Source: Melampsora larici-populina 98AG31
Taxonomy: Eukaryota; Basidiomycota; Pucciniomycetes; Pucciniales; Melampsoraceae
Assembly (NCBI RefSeq): GCF_000204055.1
Contig: NW_006768801.1
Span: 555,484 to 619,483, forward strand
Length of the DNA: 64,000 nt
Reading direction: 5' to 3'
Shown here: one piece after another, positions 1-11,965 of the stretch
Numbering within the stretch: the first letter of the stretch is position 1
How the letters are laid out: each line of letters opens with the position of its first letter
The notes under the pieces: model-generated
What the model was told of the DNA's origin: nothing
The model's input: the letters and a program-made list of their open reading frames with translations, nothing else
Database searches by the model: none
Translations under genes and position numbers: made by a program

Positions 1-156
1 ACTGCTCATCAATCCTTGCTTCACAAGTTCCTCATTGGGCTGAGAGTGAATGCTTGAGGTGAAATGATGATTACAGCTGAAGAGCAAGGTTCCAATTCCA
101 ATTCTGCTACGGGCTTTGTAGTATTTAAAGCTCAACAAAAGCTTTACAACACCTAA
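1..156 (+). pseudogene. 3' end of Ty3/gypsy pol, copy 1 (degenerate)
   Basis: The last 15 or so codons before the TAA at 154-156 (ending in KLYNT) match the C-terminus of the gypsy polyprotein that ends at 16268. The same frame has a TGA at 55-57, so this copy is broken. The rest of the element would lie left of the window. It is followed directly by a copy of the same long LTR that follows the pol end at 16268, which makes this the 3' end of a gypsy element. Confidence 0.75.
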
Positions 157-652
157 GAAGGGATAATCTACTATGTGAGGATAGTAGAAGTTGCCTAAAG
201 ACTGCCTTCTTCAAAGAAACCAGCACAAAGGCACTTGCTGACCACTTTGTTATAACAGAGAAATAGATAAAGGCACCAGAGAGATGTTCTCAATCCTCTT
301 ATAAGTATTAGTCCAGATTTCAAGCGCAGGGTCAACAAACAATTTTAATTACTACCAATACTGTTGTAAGTATTATTCCCAAAGAAACTTATAGTCTTGA
401 ACACACGTAAATAAATTTCTCCTTGCTTTGAGGGGCGTATTTAAGTGATCTTGGTACACATGTAGTAAATAAATGATGATTTGTAACACTACAACAAAGG
501 TATAAGATGCAGAAAAGGGAACAAAAATCCCAAAACCATCAAGGAGTACTTATATCCACATGTAAAAACCACTACAACAGTCAACAGCCTCAAAAACTAG
601 CCAAATACGCCGACAGAACCCTAAAAACCGTATGATGATGCAATGTAATGGT

Positions 653-1433
653 CACTACACAAAATGTCATCTTTACCGGGCGGTAAAGAAAACTACTGAC
701 ATAGAAAAATGCTGAGGCAACAGGAAGAGAGCTAAAAATCTGAAAAAATATGCACCTTGTTCCTAGATGTTGGGGCGTCATGATGAGATTTTTTTTGTAT
801 TTTACACACACATATTGGTTAATGTACCAACAATAAAGGCTGAAAATCATTGACAAACCACCTGTAACAATACCTGAAATTTGGCCCATGATTTTGAAGA
901 CAGGATTTTGAAATCTTCAAACATCAATAACTTTTGCAGTTCTGGATTGAATCAGTTGATATTTATCATTCAGACATCACATCTGTAGCCGGTCTGCAAA
1001 AGATTCTACGGAGATATTTATTCAGAACTGTTTGAACATATGTAGAGCGTTTACATGACTGGAAAACACCTTACTACCTTTATGAAGTGTAAAGGAGAAA
1101 GGTTCAGCTTTTGAATGATCCAAAAATCAAGTTATCTGTAGCAGAATTGCAAAAGTTATTTAAGTTTTTAGACCACAAAATATTGTCTTCATAATCTGGA
1201 CCAAAATTTCAGGTATTGTTACAGGTGGGTTGTGGACAATTTTCAGCCTTTATTGTTAGTACATCAACCAATATATGTGTGTAAAATACAAAAAAAATCT
1301 CATCGTGACGCCCCAACATCTAGGCACAAGCTGCATATTTTTTCAGATTTTTAGCTCTCTTCCTGTTGCCTCAGCATTTTTCTATGTCAGTAGTTTTCTT
1401 TACCGCCCGGTAAAGATGACATTTTGTGTAGTG
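653..1433. mobile_element. CACTA-like foldback MITE, copy 1 (TSD GGT)
   Basis: It begins CACTACACAAAATG and ends CATTTTGTGTAGTG, and GGT flanks it at 650-652 and 1434-1436. The arms remain complementary for well over 200 bp on each side, so most of the 781 bp can fold on itself. Related gypsy LTR copy 2 has no insertion here (about 16770), giving an empty site. A 3-bp TSD plus CACTA termini points to the CACTA (EnSpm/CMC) superfamily. There is no transposase inside, so it is non-autonomous. Confidence 0.9.
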
Positions 1434-1548
1434 GGTCATGTTACTAATTTATGATGTGATTTACACAGCCAAAAGTGATCAATGACACAATAATATGATG
1501 TACAGCACCTCTTATGATGACTACAGGTGATTTTTCCCTTGTAAACTA

Positions 1549-1892
1549 CAGCCCTTTGCAGAATTGATGACTTTGGAAAAAACAAAAACGCTTGAGTTTT
1601 CAAAAAAAACCTGCGAGTTTTTTTCAAAAACTCATCAAGTTTTTCAAAAACTCATCGAGTTTTTCAAAAATTCATCGAGTTTTTCAAAAACTGAGCAAGC
1701 TCTTTCTCTTTTGGAATTACTGAGCCAGGTTTCCAAAAAAAAATCACTGACTTTTTGAAAAACTCAGCAGCTTTTTCACAAAACTTGGTCACTTTTAACA
1801 AAACTCAGTCACTTTTTGAAAAAACTTGAGGTTTTTTATTTGAAAACTCAAGGTTTTTTTTTCTTCAAAGTCATCAATTATGCAAAGGGCTG
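1549..1892. mobile_element. Tc1/mariner-like MITE (TSD TA)
   Basis: Terminal inverted repeats CAGCCCTTTGCA and TGCAAAGGGCTG continue imperfectly through GATGACTTTG. The dinucleotide TA flanks both sides (1547-1548, 1893-1894). The equivalent site in LTR copy 2 near 16880 reads AAACTAGCTG without the insert. The interior is low-complexity, with repeated AAAACTCATCGAGTTTTTC-like units at about 1625-1700. TA target plus CAG..CTG ends suggests Tc1/mariner; no transposase is present. Confidence 0.85.
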
Positions 1893-2845
1893 TAGCTGAA
1901 AACAAATTTTTTCAAATGGGGTCCAATTTTGGATTACTAAAGTGCATCTTGTAGAGCTCGTGATATTGATCAATAGATGGCGCCATATCAGGTGTTTCTG
2001 GCGAGTGATGAATGAGTTATTGAGCTGTAAAGTTAAGGTTTTTGGTGTTACATGTATGCTTGTGACTGTAAATTCAAAGTTCACACCAATTTCTTATTTC
2101 CCTTATATCTTTTTTCATAAACCTCTGTTACTAGTGATTTGAAGCTTATAAATTTTGTAATCCACTCTTCTGCGTTGAATGGGCTATTTACCATCACAAT
2201 CTGACGTCATTTGACATATGTAATAAGCTGAAAACCATCATTTTTGACAAAATTCACCCATTTTCACCATTTTTCACAGCTGTTACTCCTTTTTTCTTGC
2301 TCATGTAATATCACATCATCCTCTATAAACTTAAAAATCCTGGAAAATCCTCTTGGCAACCCTAAATCTTACTGCTACCACCATTACATATGTAAACTAC
2401 ACATACAACCCTTGTTTACCATCCTTTAAAAAGTATCTTTTCTCTGATAACTTCTGTTTTCTCCTTATCAACCTTCAATATTCAAATTGTAACTGTATAA
2501 TATAATGTTGTTCTGTCATATTCTAACCTCACAAACCCCATAAACCTAATATTAATACCCTAAAAGCCATTTCCAAGCCTGTATACCTATATTTTCAAAT
2601 TTTTCTTATCTTTTTCTTATCTTTCTTTTTGTAGTATGTTTGTGAATAAACTATAATGATCTTAATGATCCTTTTGAAATATTATGACATAATCTTGACC
2701 CAATGACCAACACATAAGCCTAGAAGAGCTTCAAATGATGTAAAAGCCCCCATTTCAACTTTTCTGCTATGCTGAAGTCTTCCAATAACTTGGTAAACAA
2801 CTAATGATTAATTTCCTTGATTGATACCATGAATAGATCACCACA

Positions 2846-4748
2846 GGGTTTGAAGTGTTTTTTCTTGAAATGCCATTCTTTTCACACTGTTTCCGACTTG
2901 ACTTTGTTTCTTTATCTTTCTTTACAATCCTTATAGAGACATCTTGGTATTTTTTGTTTTTTCCAACTTATGTAGTGAGAGAATCAAAACATTACTACAT
3001 TGAAAGTAATGCTGCGTTGGAAAATTACGCTTCCAACTACAGATTTTTGCCTAGCCCTTGGCCTAGTAACTGGTCAAGCTACTGAGCTTGTTGAGGAAAG
3101 AAAAAAGCTACCTTACTGGTTTGAACATAAGCAGCGCTGTGTAGCTCTGCAAGCCAGGCTTGTTTCAGTAATGCTTTTTTCAAAAACAATGTGTTTCCTT
3201 ATTTATGTCTGACTAGCACATCTGGGCGGCAAGCGCTGCATCAACGTCTCACATCAGTCTGATTTCCTTTCATTACTGCCTATGTAGATGCATATTACCA
3301 GTGTCTGACCAAGTGCTGATCCCATCAGTCTTGGTCCATTACTTATTGTGAAGTGAGTGCTTTTCCAACCTAATTGGGTCAACATATTCTACATACACAA
3401 ACAACAATAACTATGGAGAGTCTGTGTCTTTGTTTTTGCAACTTCACCAAAAATATATTCAAGACTTTCATCTGCAATTTGTTGGTCCAATACTTATGTT
3501 GTCCTCTTGTCCTTCTTCTCTTGATTCTTTAACTCAGGTATATAATATGTTTAAACCTTCTGAATTACAAAATTAACAAAAACTCCAACATAATTCAAAT
3601 TCAAAACGTTGAATAATTTTACACAATGACCAATCTTAACTGATTTACTTACCTCCAATACTCAGGGCTTCTTTTTAAAACCTCATAGACTGCATCTATC
3701 TTTACTCCACTCATTACCATCAATCTCCGAATGTGTCATAATTTCATCATCCTTGAACTGTTCTTTATTAAAACAAACCTCACAAAAGTTCACAAACTTC
3801 AATAATATTCCATTTCTTTTCACTTTGATTATCTAAAATATTGTCTAAAGATGAAACTTTAGTAGCATCAAATGATCTTTTCCAGCTGATCTCACAAACC
3901 TTTAAATTTTCTTTTATTGTATTAATCCCATAATTTTCAACATCAAACTTCAATTGATGAACTCCATACAAAATTGTAGATCTAATTCCAATCCAGTTTG
4001 TGGTTTTATTAATATTTGAATTAGATCATTCTTGACTTATTTTCAAAAACAATTTTTGTTCTCTTTTATGAATTGATGTACTCATTGATTTGATTGAATG
4101 AGTCCAGATTGTAAGTGGTCTAATTAATTTGGGTGATCAGTTTAAGTTAACATTAATGAATAATATAATTTGACTTTGATGAATGTAAAGAAAGAATGAC
4201 TTACAAAATAATCATTACATTGATTAAAAAAACTTAACATCCTCTTACAACTAACAAAAACCTTATTCCAAAACTGCCACTTAGCCAATCCTGAAATTGC
4301 TTTCATTTCCTTCAACTTTTACTGACACTGAAGATTGAATGAATTCAATCAATCTATATTGTGATTCAGACAAATTTAAAATTCCCAAGATTTTAAAATT
4401 AGAATGTTGGATTAATCTCCAATAGGTTGGAATCATCTTTCCTTGATAGATATAAAATCCATCTGATTTTTATAAGCCAAAAGTGGTTTAGTTTCAGATA
4501 CCTGTGGTACATTTTGTTCTAGTTTATTTTCAATCATTCCACTTAACAAACTTCAAAATTCAGTCCAAGATAAGAAAAAAACCCTGAATTCAGTTTAACT
4601 TGCTTTCTTGTTGTGGATTTGGGTTGATGGACTTACTATTGCATCCCAATTATTATATTCATCCATGTTTATTAGGTTTTGGGTATGTCTTTGTATAAGA
4701 CTTTCATGTTATTGATCTAGTCAATGAAGTAAATGATCAAAATACCAT
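2846..4748. other. AT-rich stretch without recognisable gene
   Basis: No open frame here has recognisable motifs. A reading at 3000-3212 (+) and one at 3780-3971 (-) are open, but I recognise neither. It is probably old transposon debris. Confidence 0.5.
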
Positions 4749-5333
4749 TCAGCCCATCTGGCCAGATAAGCCTAGCCAACCGTGTTCTATCCACACCCAA
4801 GTACATTTATTCACGAGGTATGATCTGGTTAAGTTAATGCGTCCACCACTGTTATAATAGCCAAAGAGCGAATCGTCTCGCGATTCCATTGTCATCAACT
4901 GCCGTCTTACTGCCAGAACCGGGCAGAGAACGTTTGGTTGAGCCTTCAATAGGACCATTTGAGCTACCCCAGCTTTTGCAGTCTTCGCTCCCCAAACTGC
5001 CAGAGAAAGGCTAATTGCCGCTGGCGAGTGTTGAGAGACGTTGCCACAGTATACGGAGTTCAACCAAGGAGCCTGTCCTGTTAGCGTATCGTATGTGACT
5101 TCTGCCAACCACATCATTCCCCAGAAGGCTACAATGACACAGTCTAGCGAAGCTTTATTGTCGGCAGACCCCTTCACCCAAGCATGATACAACAACAAGA
5201 GGTGTTCAGAGTTACGGCTGGTTTCAGCGCTCTTGCAGGCGTCAACACATCTTGTCTCTTGCTTGCGCGAAGCAAAACCTTCACTCTTGCTTTTAGAAAT
5301 TGAAGCAAGAAATAAGTTGAATGAAGAAGACAT
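4749..5333 (-). pseudogene. Tyrosine-recombinase-like fragment (DIRS/Crypton type)
   Basis: The 194-residue frame has the look of the recombinase domain seen in basidiomycete DIRS-like elements: a helix with VAFWGMMWLAEVTYD, then KTAKAGVAQ, then LCPVLAVRRQL, LFGYY, and a C-terminal WVWIEHGWLGLSG. In such proteins the LSG is normally followed by HSFRVGGA, carrying the catalytic His and Arg, and later by the nucleophilic Tyr. Here the frame ends just after LSG, so the catalytic end is missing. This is family recognition by eye. The RT module of a DIRS-like element is at 29.4-33.2 kb, but no physical link is visible. Confidence 0.5.
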
Positions 5334-7801
5334 GAAACCAATTTGGAAGTTTGATATCTACCTTGTCGAATTGATTGGTAGATATTTGACTATCAAAATG
5401 ATATGTAAACTTGAGTTCAATAGGTCTCACAATTGATCTGATTGCAATTACATTAAGTAGTGGAAGCCAACAATTGTTTTGAAAATCAATTCACTGATCA
5501 TACTGCTCGATTGGCAGGTGATAGTCACGGCTTTGGTGAGGTACCAGTAGAAGATCCAGTACTGGTTGTTTCACTGAGACTTTTGATTCAGCTGGGTTCA
5601 TGTGATTTTGATGTAGCAGAATTAACCATTGGTGATTGATAATCAGGGTATCATACAATATTGGCTGGTGGTGAGTGAAAATCCTGAGCATTAGGTCACT
5701 CCTCCGAAGACCTCCTCAACTTTTGGCCACAGATAAAGTTTGACCAAAAGGAACAGTGCAAACAGAAACAGAGGACAGATAAGCTCCAGTAGGAAGATTG
5801 GGAGGAATTTTTTTGCAATCAGGAGGTCAATTAGGAAGATAGCCTATAAAGTATGGGCCTGATCCTTTCTGTTGTTTGGCCGCCCTCCCTTTTGATTTTT
5901 CGACTTTTAAACTTTGAAGTAAATGAACTACAATCGGTTGTGACTCGTATTTAAGCTAAATGCTGCTCAGCTGCTTCGAGACAGTTTCCTAAATCTTCTG
6001 AAATCGGATGCAAATCACTGATAAGGAATCAAGAGGTAGAACAATCATCAGATAAATAACCAAGATAAATAAATCGGACCTTGAAAAACAGGTGGAGACG
6101 ATCTTGACTAACTTCATATTGATACCTTCCTTGGAGCATCAAACTCATTTCCTAATCTCACATAAACATCAGATACACCACTTTCATTGATCCAACCATG
6201 TGAATGACTTTGAAGTAGCTGCTTAGTTGCAACCCATAATTGAGTAACAATAGATTAGATATGAGAAGAGGTGAGTGGATCAATCACGGTCTATGGAAAA
6301 AAATCAAAGAGACAACATGTGCAGGTGATTGTTTGATTTGCAATTGAGTTAAGATGAAAATGGATGAGCTTGCCCCCTGAGGACCTGTTGGATTGAATTT
6401 GTGGTACCAGATCTAGAATCATTACGTCTTGGATATGAATTTCAATTGGATAGTTAACTCATTCAAAAAGGAATCAGATCAGACCAGATTCAACAGTCTT
6501 GTATTTGTGTGTTTCTAGGGTTGATATGACGTGTTATCTTGATGATTAAATGGATTGTGATGGTTTTGTCAAGAGAGGTCTGTGCTTGGTATCTTCAATG
6601 GCAATGCCTTCAGACACAGATTGTCTTGCAAGGTTGAAAATTATGAAATCTCAGAAAACTCAACTTCAAATCTCCTCTCAATTTGATTGATTGGAAAGTT
6701 CTTTGCTTTGAAGTGATCTTGTACGCCTGTCAGTTGATTGTTATTGATGTCCGTAATTTGGTTCAGGAATGGTTCTAGAATTTGGTTAATTTTAGATTAG
6801 ATTAAAAGAGATTGAATTGAGCTCATTGGAGCTTAAGTTGGCAGTTGAAGTTGATTTGTTCTGTTGAAAGTTTTGATGAATCGGCTTAAAGGGATTGATA
6901 GTTGACTCAATCTGATGAGAGAAATGAGAAACAAATTTGGGGCTACATATCTGGGGTGAGGCGCGTGGAAATCAGATTAAATGTGGTGAACGTGTAAACG
7001 TGGAAGTTGGTAGTAGGGATTGGGAGTTTAATCCGGTTTTGCCGCCAAACACGGTTTACCTTTAACTTGAATGATGATACTTTCACAGGATCTATTAAGA
7101 TTGAAGAAGATATCTCAGACGAATATATATATTGCAAATAAAATTCCACCCCAAAGGAGATGTAAACAATGATTAGGCAAAAGCAACATTGCAAGTAAAG
7201 ATGTATAATAATATGTATCACAATTGTAAGGTGAATCAATTCTTGATGGTTGTTTTTTTGATGAAGATAAAGATAAGACGATTGTAGCTGGAGATTAAAC
7301 CTGATAATCTATATCAGTATACTTCAATTTATTATTTCAATCGTGATAAACTGAACATACTATCAAGATCAATCAAAGTAAAAAGCTGGGATTTAAACTG
7401 AATTTAATGAACCTTGAGAATCTAAATCAATCGATCCGAATGAAGGTATTTCATTGATCAGAATGAAGCTAACATGTTCTCCGCCTTCTAGCTTGGAAAT
7501 AGAATCATGTAGAATGGATATCCATACCTTTTAAAGCGAAGATTAGTGTAAGTGGCCCATAGATTAATGATAGTATGGCATGCAAGACCTCATTGCAACA
7601 TATCTTATTGCACAGGCAAGAATTGGTCAATCAGAGTCCATCAATTTGATGTTTTGAACAAAGCTGAGTGCATAAGACTTGAGAGGCTGAATTATTGAAC
7701 TATATAAACGAGAACAATTAGCAAAATGGCCAAAGGATGGGTAAGAATCTTGCAAAAGTGGGTGAGGCTAACCTGCTTCAAGACTGCCCAAGCAAAGCAA
7801 T
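5334..7801. other. Intergenic/unknown, no gene recognised
   Basis: Only short, motif-free frames are present. The base composition is AT-rich and I see no terminal repeats. The left boundary of the CACTA-type element that occupies 7.8-15.1 kb should lie in or near this stretch but could not be found. Confidence 0.4.
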
Positions 7802-8970
7802 CTAACAATTGGATGGGCCAGCTAAAGGTATATCCGTGTCTTGTTCTTGAAATTGAGACTGTGAAGGATGATGGTCACCATTGTATGTTTTCCTTTTCTT
7901 ACCCCCGTGAGCTGATTGGCCTATCATCGCGTCCTTCTCTCTTTGTCTTTGTTTCTCCTTTACTTCGTCTTTCTTTTTCAAAGCTATCTTCCAATTATCC
8001 ATTCCAGTTTGAATTGCAACTTTCCAATCGTGTGGACTGACCTCCTTGAATGGAATGTTTGCCCACAATCAATGAACCTCGGCAGAAAAGAACAAACCCG
8101 AATTCAAAATGAAGTCTTTTGTTGAATTATGTACTACAGCATAGTCCATATACTTTGAGACCCGCCGCTCAATCATGATAGGTCGGGTCTTCTGAACTTG
8201 ACACTTGCTTGAATGGCAGTCGTGTTGAACATTCCAAATGTTCATAATGTTCTATACAATTAAGTCAAGTTCATCAATATACAAAAAGATTCTATCAATA
8301 TATAACAAGATTACCAAATGTTCAGGAGCGTTACTCACAGGAGGATGGATCCATATAACTGAACTGCCCTCCTTGACCTCACGCATGCCATAAAACTTGT
8401 TGACCTGACCTAAACGACAAATCTTTATCTCGACCTTTGTTTGTGGTAAAGAACAGCCTCCCACACCCCAAATCCTTATGACCTGTGCGATAATCTTGCC
8501 AGCGCTAGTGTTGGCATTCTTGACTGACACAAAGACATCCAAATTCACCTTTTGTTTGTTTTCCAGAGTGATTGAATCAATGACGTGCCGGTCCTTGGCT
8601 GTGAACATGTTACGTATATTGTTTGGAACCATTTCACTTGCGTCCAATGGTTGTGAAGGGTGTAACCCTTGACAAAGAGAGTAGAAATATTTTCAGCAAT
8701 TGGTCTTTCAAACAAATCAACCACACTTACTGCCTATTTTGATTGAATTTTTCTGGTTTCATGATGAGTTGAACCCTAATGCTGTTGAGAGACACCTTCT
8801 GTCTCTCATATTTCTGAGTTTCAGCTGTCGTGAAAGATAACTTACAAATCATTACACATGAACATCTTAAGTATCATCACAGTTTAATCCTGACAGATTA
8901 AAACTCAAACCCTAATCATCTCTTATTTAATTCACACTTCCTCCACGACACGTGTAAAACTCTTTTCCTC

Positions 8971-9375
8971 ATCCGTCTGTATATGGTAGGAAAAGAGTAA
9001 GTCAAATCCTTTATACTATCTACATGCCTCATTTCTCTCATTTCATACTATACACATCTTGAAACATTCTCTTCTATCATCTAGTTCAATTCATCTTAAC
9101 TGATTGTTTTATCATTTCATCTGATTATGTATTGACACTAGATCAACGTACTAAACTTGCGTGTCGATTCTTTTGTTCTATTTTTATCCTTGACCTGAAA
9201 TCACACAGGTCAGACAACCTTAGATAGAGTTATAGTTTTCTCTCAAATCCTCATTATCTAACACCTCCTATTTTTTCTCTTATGTTGTTATGATCTGATT
9301 GTATAGGTTAGTTCAGGTAGTTAGTGACGTGAGGTGAAGAGCTACTCACCTCTAGAAATTGTCACGGTTAATCAG
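8971..9375 (+). repeat. Intron-bearing copy of a 162-nt repeated unit
   Basis: Three blocks (8971-8996, 9142-9208, 9307-9375; 26+67+69 = 162 nt) match the contiguous 162 nt at 9386-9547. The separating segments 8997-9141 (starts GTAAGT, ends CACTAG, 145 nt) and 9209-9306 (starts GTCAGA, ends TATAG, 98 nt) are bounded like GT-AG introns on the plus strand. The exonic sequence has stops in all plausible frames, so any transcript would be noncoding or a UTR. Confidence 0.7.
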
Positions 9376-9385
9376 GTGAAATATA

Positions 9386-9547
9386 ATCCGTCTGTATACG
9401 GTAGGAAAAGAATCAACGTACTAAACTTGCGCGTCGATTCCTTTGTTCTATTTTTATCCTTGACCTGAAATCACACAGGTCAGTTCAGGTAGTTAGTGAC
9501 GTGGGGTGAAGAGGTACTCACCTCTAGAAATTGTCACGGTTAATCAG
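9386..9547 (+). repeat. Intronless copy of the same unit (candidate processed copy)
   Basis: It is 162 nt, differing from the joined blocks of the upstream copy at six positions (five transitions, one C/G), with no gaps. It lies 10 bp downstream of the other copy, in the same orientation. Its right edge abuts the truncated CACTA transposase frame and supplies the last codons and stop of the minus-strand reading ending at 9524. Confidence 0.7.
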
Positions 9548-10281
9548 TGTCAGGTATCTCGACGGACTTCGTCGCTTTTCAAATGCCTTTTGAAACAAGA
9601 TGTTAGTCCGAAATATCTCCTGAACCTTTAAGCCTGCTTTCACATAAGTTTGCAATTGATGATCATAAATCTTGGAACCTGCGCCAAAAGCTCGCATGAG
9701 CCTACCATTATTGAATGGATTTGAAATATCGGATCCCGGACTAAGATGGTTGGAATGTATTGAGGACTCTCGAGTATTTCCATTAAAACTTTCAAATTTT
9801 TCCGTTCCAAAGAGGCAAGGAGGCCCAAATCTTTTGATTGTGTCACATAAATGGATTAACATATGAAACTTTGGTTTATTGCACCACTGACCCGACAGTT
9901 GTACAATTGACTTCAGAAAAATGCGGATCAAAGTCCTGAGCTCCTTGCAATAGGTCTTGACGTCATTGATTTCAGTTTGAAATATGTAAGGGCAAAGATG
10001 TGAAAGTACTGTCCAAGTTTCACGTTCTTTGTTTGACATTTTGCACTCCAAGAAAATGAATGGAGCTGCTTGTAAAACAGTCCGGAATTCCTTCCCGTTG
10101 AGACTGAGGAAGTGTTGAATCATTGTCCTTGGCTGGATTTCAGGGATGTTCAAACCGGAAGTGTTGAACGACTTCCAACGGCCCCATACGTTGTTTTTCG
10201 CCTTTTCCAATAATGAATTCATCTGGTGTCGTAATAAATACTTGGCAACACCTAATAGAATTACATGTAATACCTCCACCG

Positions 10282-10489
10282 GCACCGCCAACATAGATGC
10301 CTCGGATTGAAAAATCCAAGGCATCATCGGATGGAAACCCTCGGACAGGTCTTGTCCAAGGATTTGATCCGAGGTATTTTTTGACGCAAAATAATACCTC
10401 AGATCAAAACCTCGGAAAGATTTTGTCCGAGGATTTGAGTCCGATGATACCTCGGATTTTTCAATCCGAGGCATCTTTGTTGGCTGTGC
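10282..10489. mobile_element. Palindromic MITE inside the CACTA transposase
   Basis: Inverted arms read GATGCCTCGGATTGAAAAAT on one side and its complement on the other, extending outward through GCCAACA to GCAC ends. The equivalent coding region near 59330 runs directly from the HxDTP motif into VEALHVI, so this stretch is an insertion. The reading frame on the minus strand remains open through it. The superfamily was not determined because the target duplication is ambiguous. Confidence 0.7.
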
Positions 10490-11965
10490 GGGGTATCTTG
10501 GTGCCCATTGAAGCCTTTCCAAGATGATATCAGAATTAATATGTTGCCAACTCATCAAAAATAACCAACCAGACTGAACTTTCAAGCGTAGAAAAGGGTT
10601 GAATAGACAATCTCCAAACAGGTCATCAAGCTCACGACAAAAAGCAGATGTTTGCGTGCTGGTTACTGACGAATCCCGGTGGAGGTCTTGAACCATCTTA
10701 ACAAATGTGCTGTTAAGCGCGTCCTTAACGCCAAACCCAGATGATTTTGTTTCAAATAATCCAATGGTTCCTAGTTGTTGGGACAACTTCCAAAGCGCCT
10801 TTGTCCCTTCAATGGTTTCGGACCACTTGTGGGTAGGTAATGACACCTACACATTCAAACACAGCCTTGTTAACTCTTGAGACGGGTTTTTACTCCCTCA
10901 ATCTACATAAGGTAGTGCTGACCTCATTTCCATCCTCGTCAACACCAAGGAAGTCGCACACGTACTTAGATGAACGTTTTGCCATCAGAGTGTTGACTTT
11001 CAGGTGACAGATTTGGCATGGTGATAGCAACATTGTCGGATTCATTGTGTTTGCGACCTCCGCGTGCATCGGCAAATCACCTAGATGGCACAGGACCGTT
11101 GTCATAACCAGGACTTCCGTCTGGGTCATGTGGTTGTAGGCCGCAAAACCTTCTGTCATAATGTTGCTGGTTTCTCATATCAGACACCTTTGATATGACA
11201 TTCAATATATACATAAGGTAGATACCTTACTTCAAATCATTGATCAAAGGACCTGCTAATTCCAACGCTCCTGCGGTGTTCGAAGTTGTCACAAAGTGGC
11301 AGTTATATTCTTGATTCAACAGCTTTGGAGGAAGCCCACCTAGTGTGAAATGAAACGCTATGTGCTTATTCCATCTTTTTGACTTGTTGCCTGATAAGTC
11401 TTTGCAGTATAATACCAAAGGCACATGCCGAATAATTCGACTGTTGGCTTTTGTTCGCCATGGATTGATTGTTGGCATTGCAGCTGAGCTACCTCCATCT
11501 TTTTCTGATTCCGCCAACATCAAATCAAACATCAATGAAATTGAATTATTGACATGTTTTTCAAGATTTCCGGTCTGTTTATATTTGAACTCACCATACA
11601 TCCGTCCCCCACAAAGGTCTTTCATGAGTTGTCCATCACGCATTTTTACTTTGTCAAATTGCCTCCAGAATGATTTGATGTTGATTGTTGTAAACAACTC
11701 AGAGTCAAACTTTGAAACATGTTGGAATTCAATTTGTAAAAATGGATTTTCCCACTTCAGATGAGCAAATACACATTTTGCAAATACATTGTTGCCAGAT
11801 TTGTAGAAATACATAGGAATCACAATTCTATGAGATAACAATTGAACAGGTTTGTATAGATAGAAATGACCGGCTTCTTGGTCAACCATTTGAACGCGGA
11901 TATCGGGGTCAAGACCCTCTCGCCACTTCTGCGACTGGGCAAGGCAAGTGACCTTTGTGCCTTCA

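Larger units (their letters stand above)
157..2845 (+). repeat. Long gypsy LTR, copy 1, with two nested MITEs
   Basis: The sequence aligns with 16269-18137 from just after the pol stop codon to the shared end in CACCACA, with the same order of landmarks (GCCTAAAGACTGCCTTC near the start, AATAGATCACCACA at the end). The left boundary is not exact because no clear TG start is shared by all copies. Removing the nested elements at 653-1433 and 1549-1892 leaves about 1.56 kb. No coding capacity is evident. Confidence 0.8.
8668..9547. mobile_element. Insert of unknown class splitting the CACTA transposase C-terminus
   Basis: Transposase homology stops at about 9548 (minus-strand reading RSPSRYL) and resumes at about 8667 (LHPSQPLDASEM), so about 880 bp are inserted. 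The outer edges read TGACA at 8670 and TGTCA at 9548-9552, which could be LTR-like TG..CA ends, but the flanking 5-mers (ACCCT, GGTAT) do not match. The right half holds the duplicated unit described separately. No coding capacity is seen. Confidence 0.45.

Noticed and set aside
7726..8125. Plus-strand frames at 7726-8040 and 7916-8125
   Set aside because: They are antisense to the C-terminal exon of the CACTA transposase, which shows family motifs on the minus strand.
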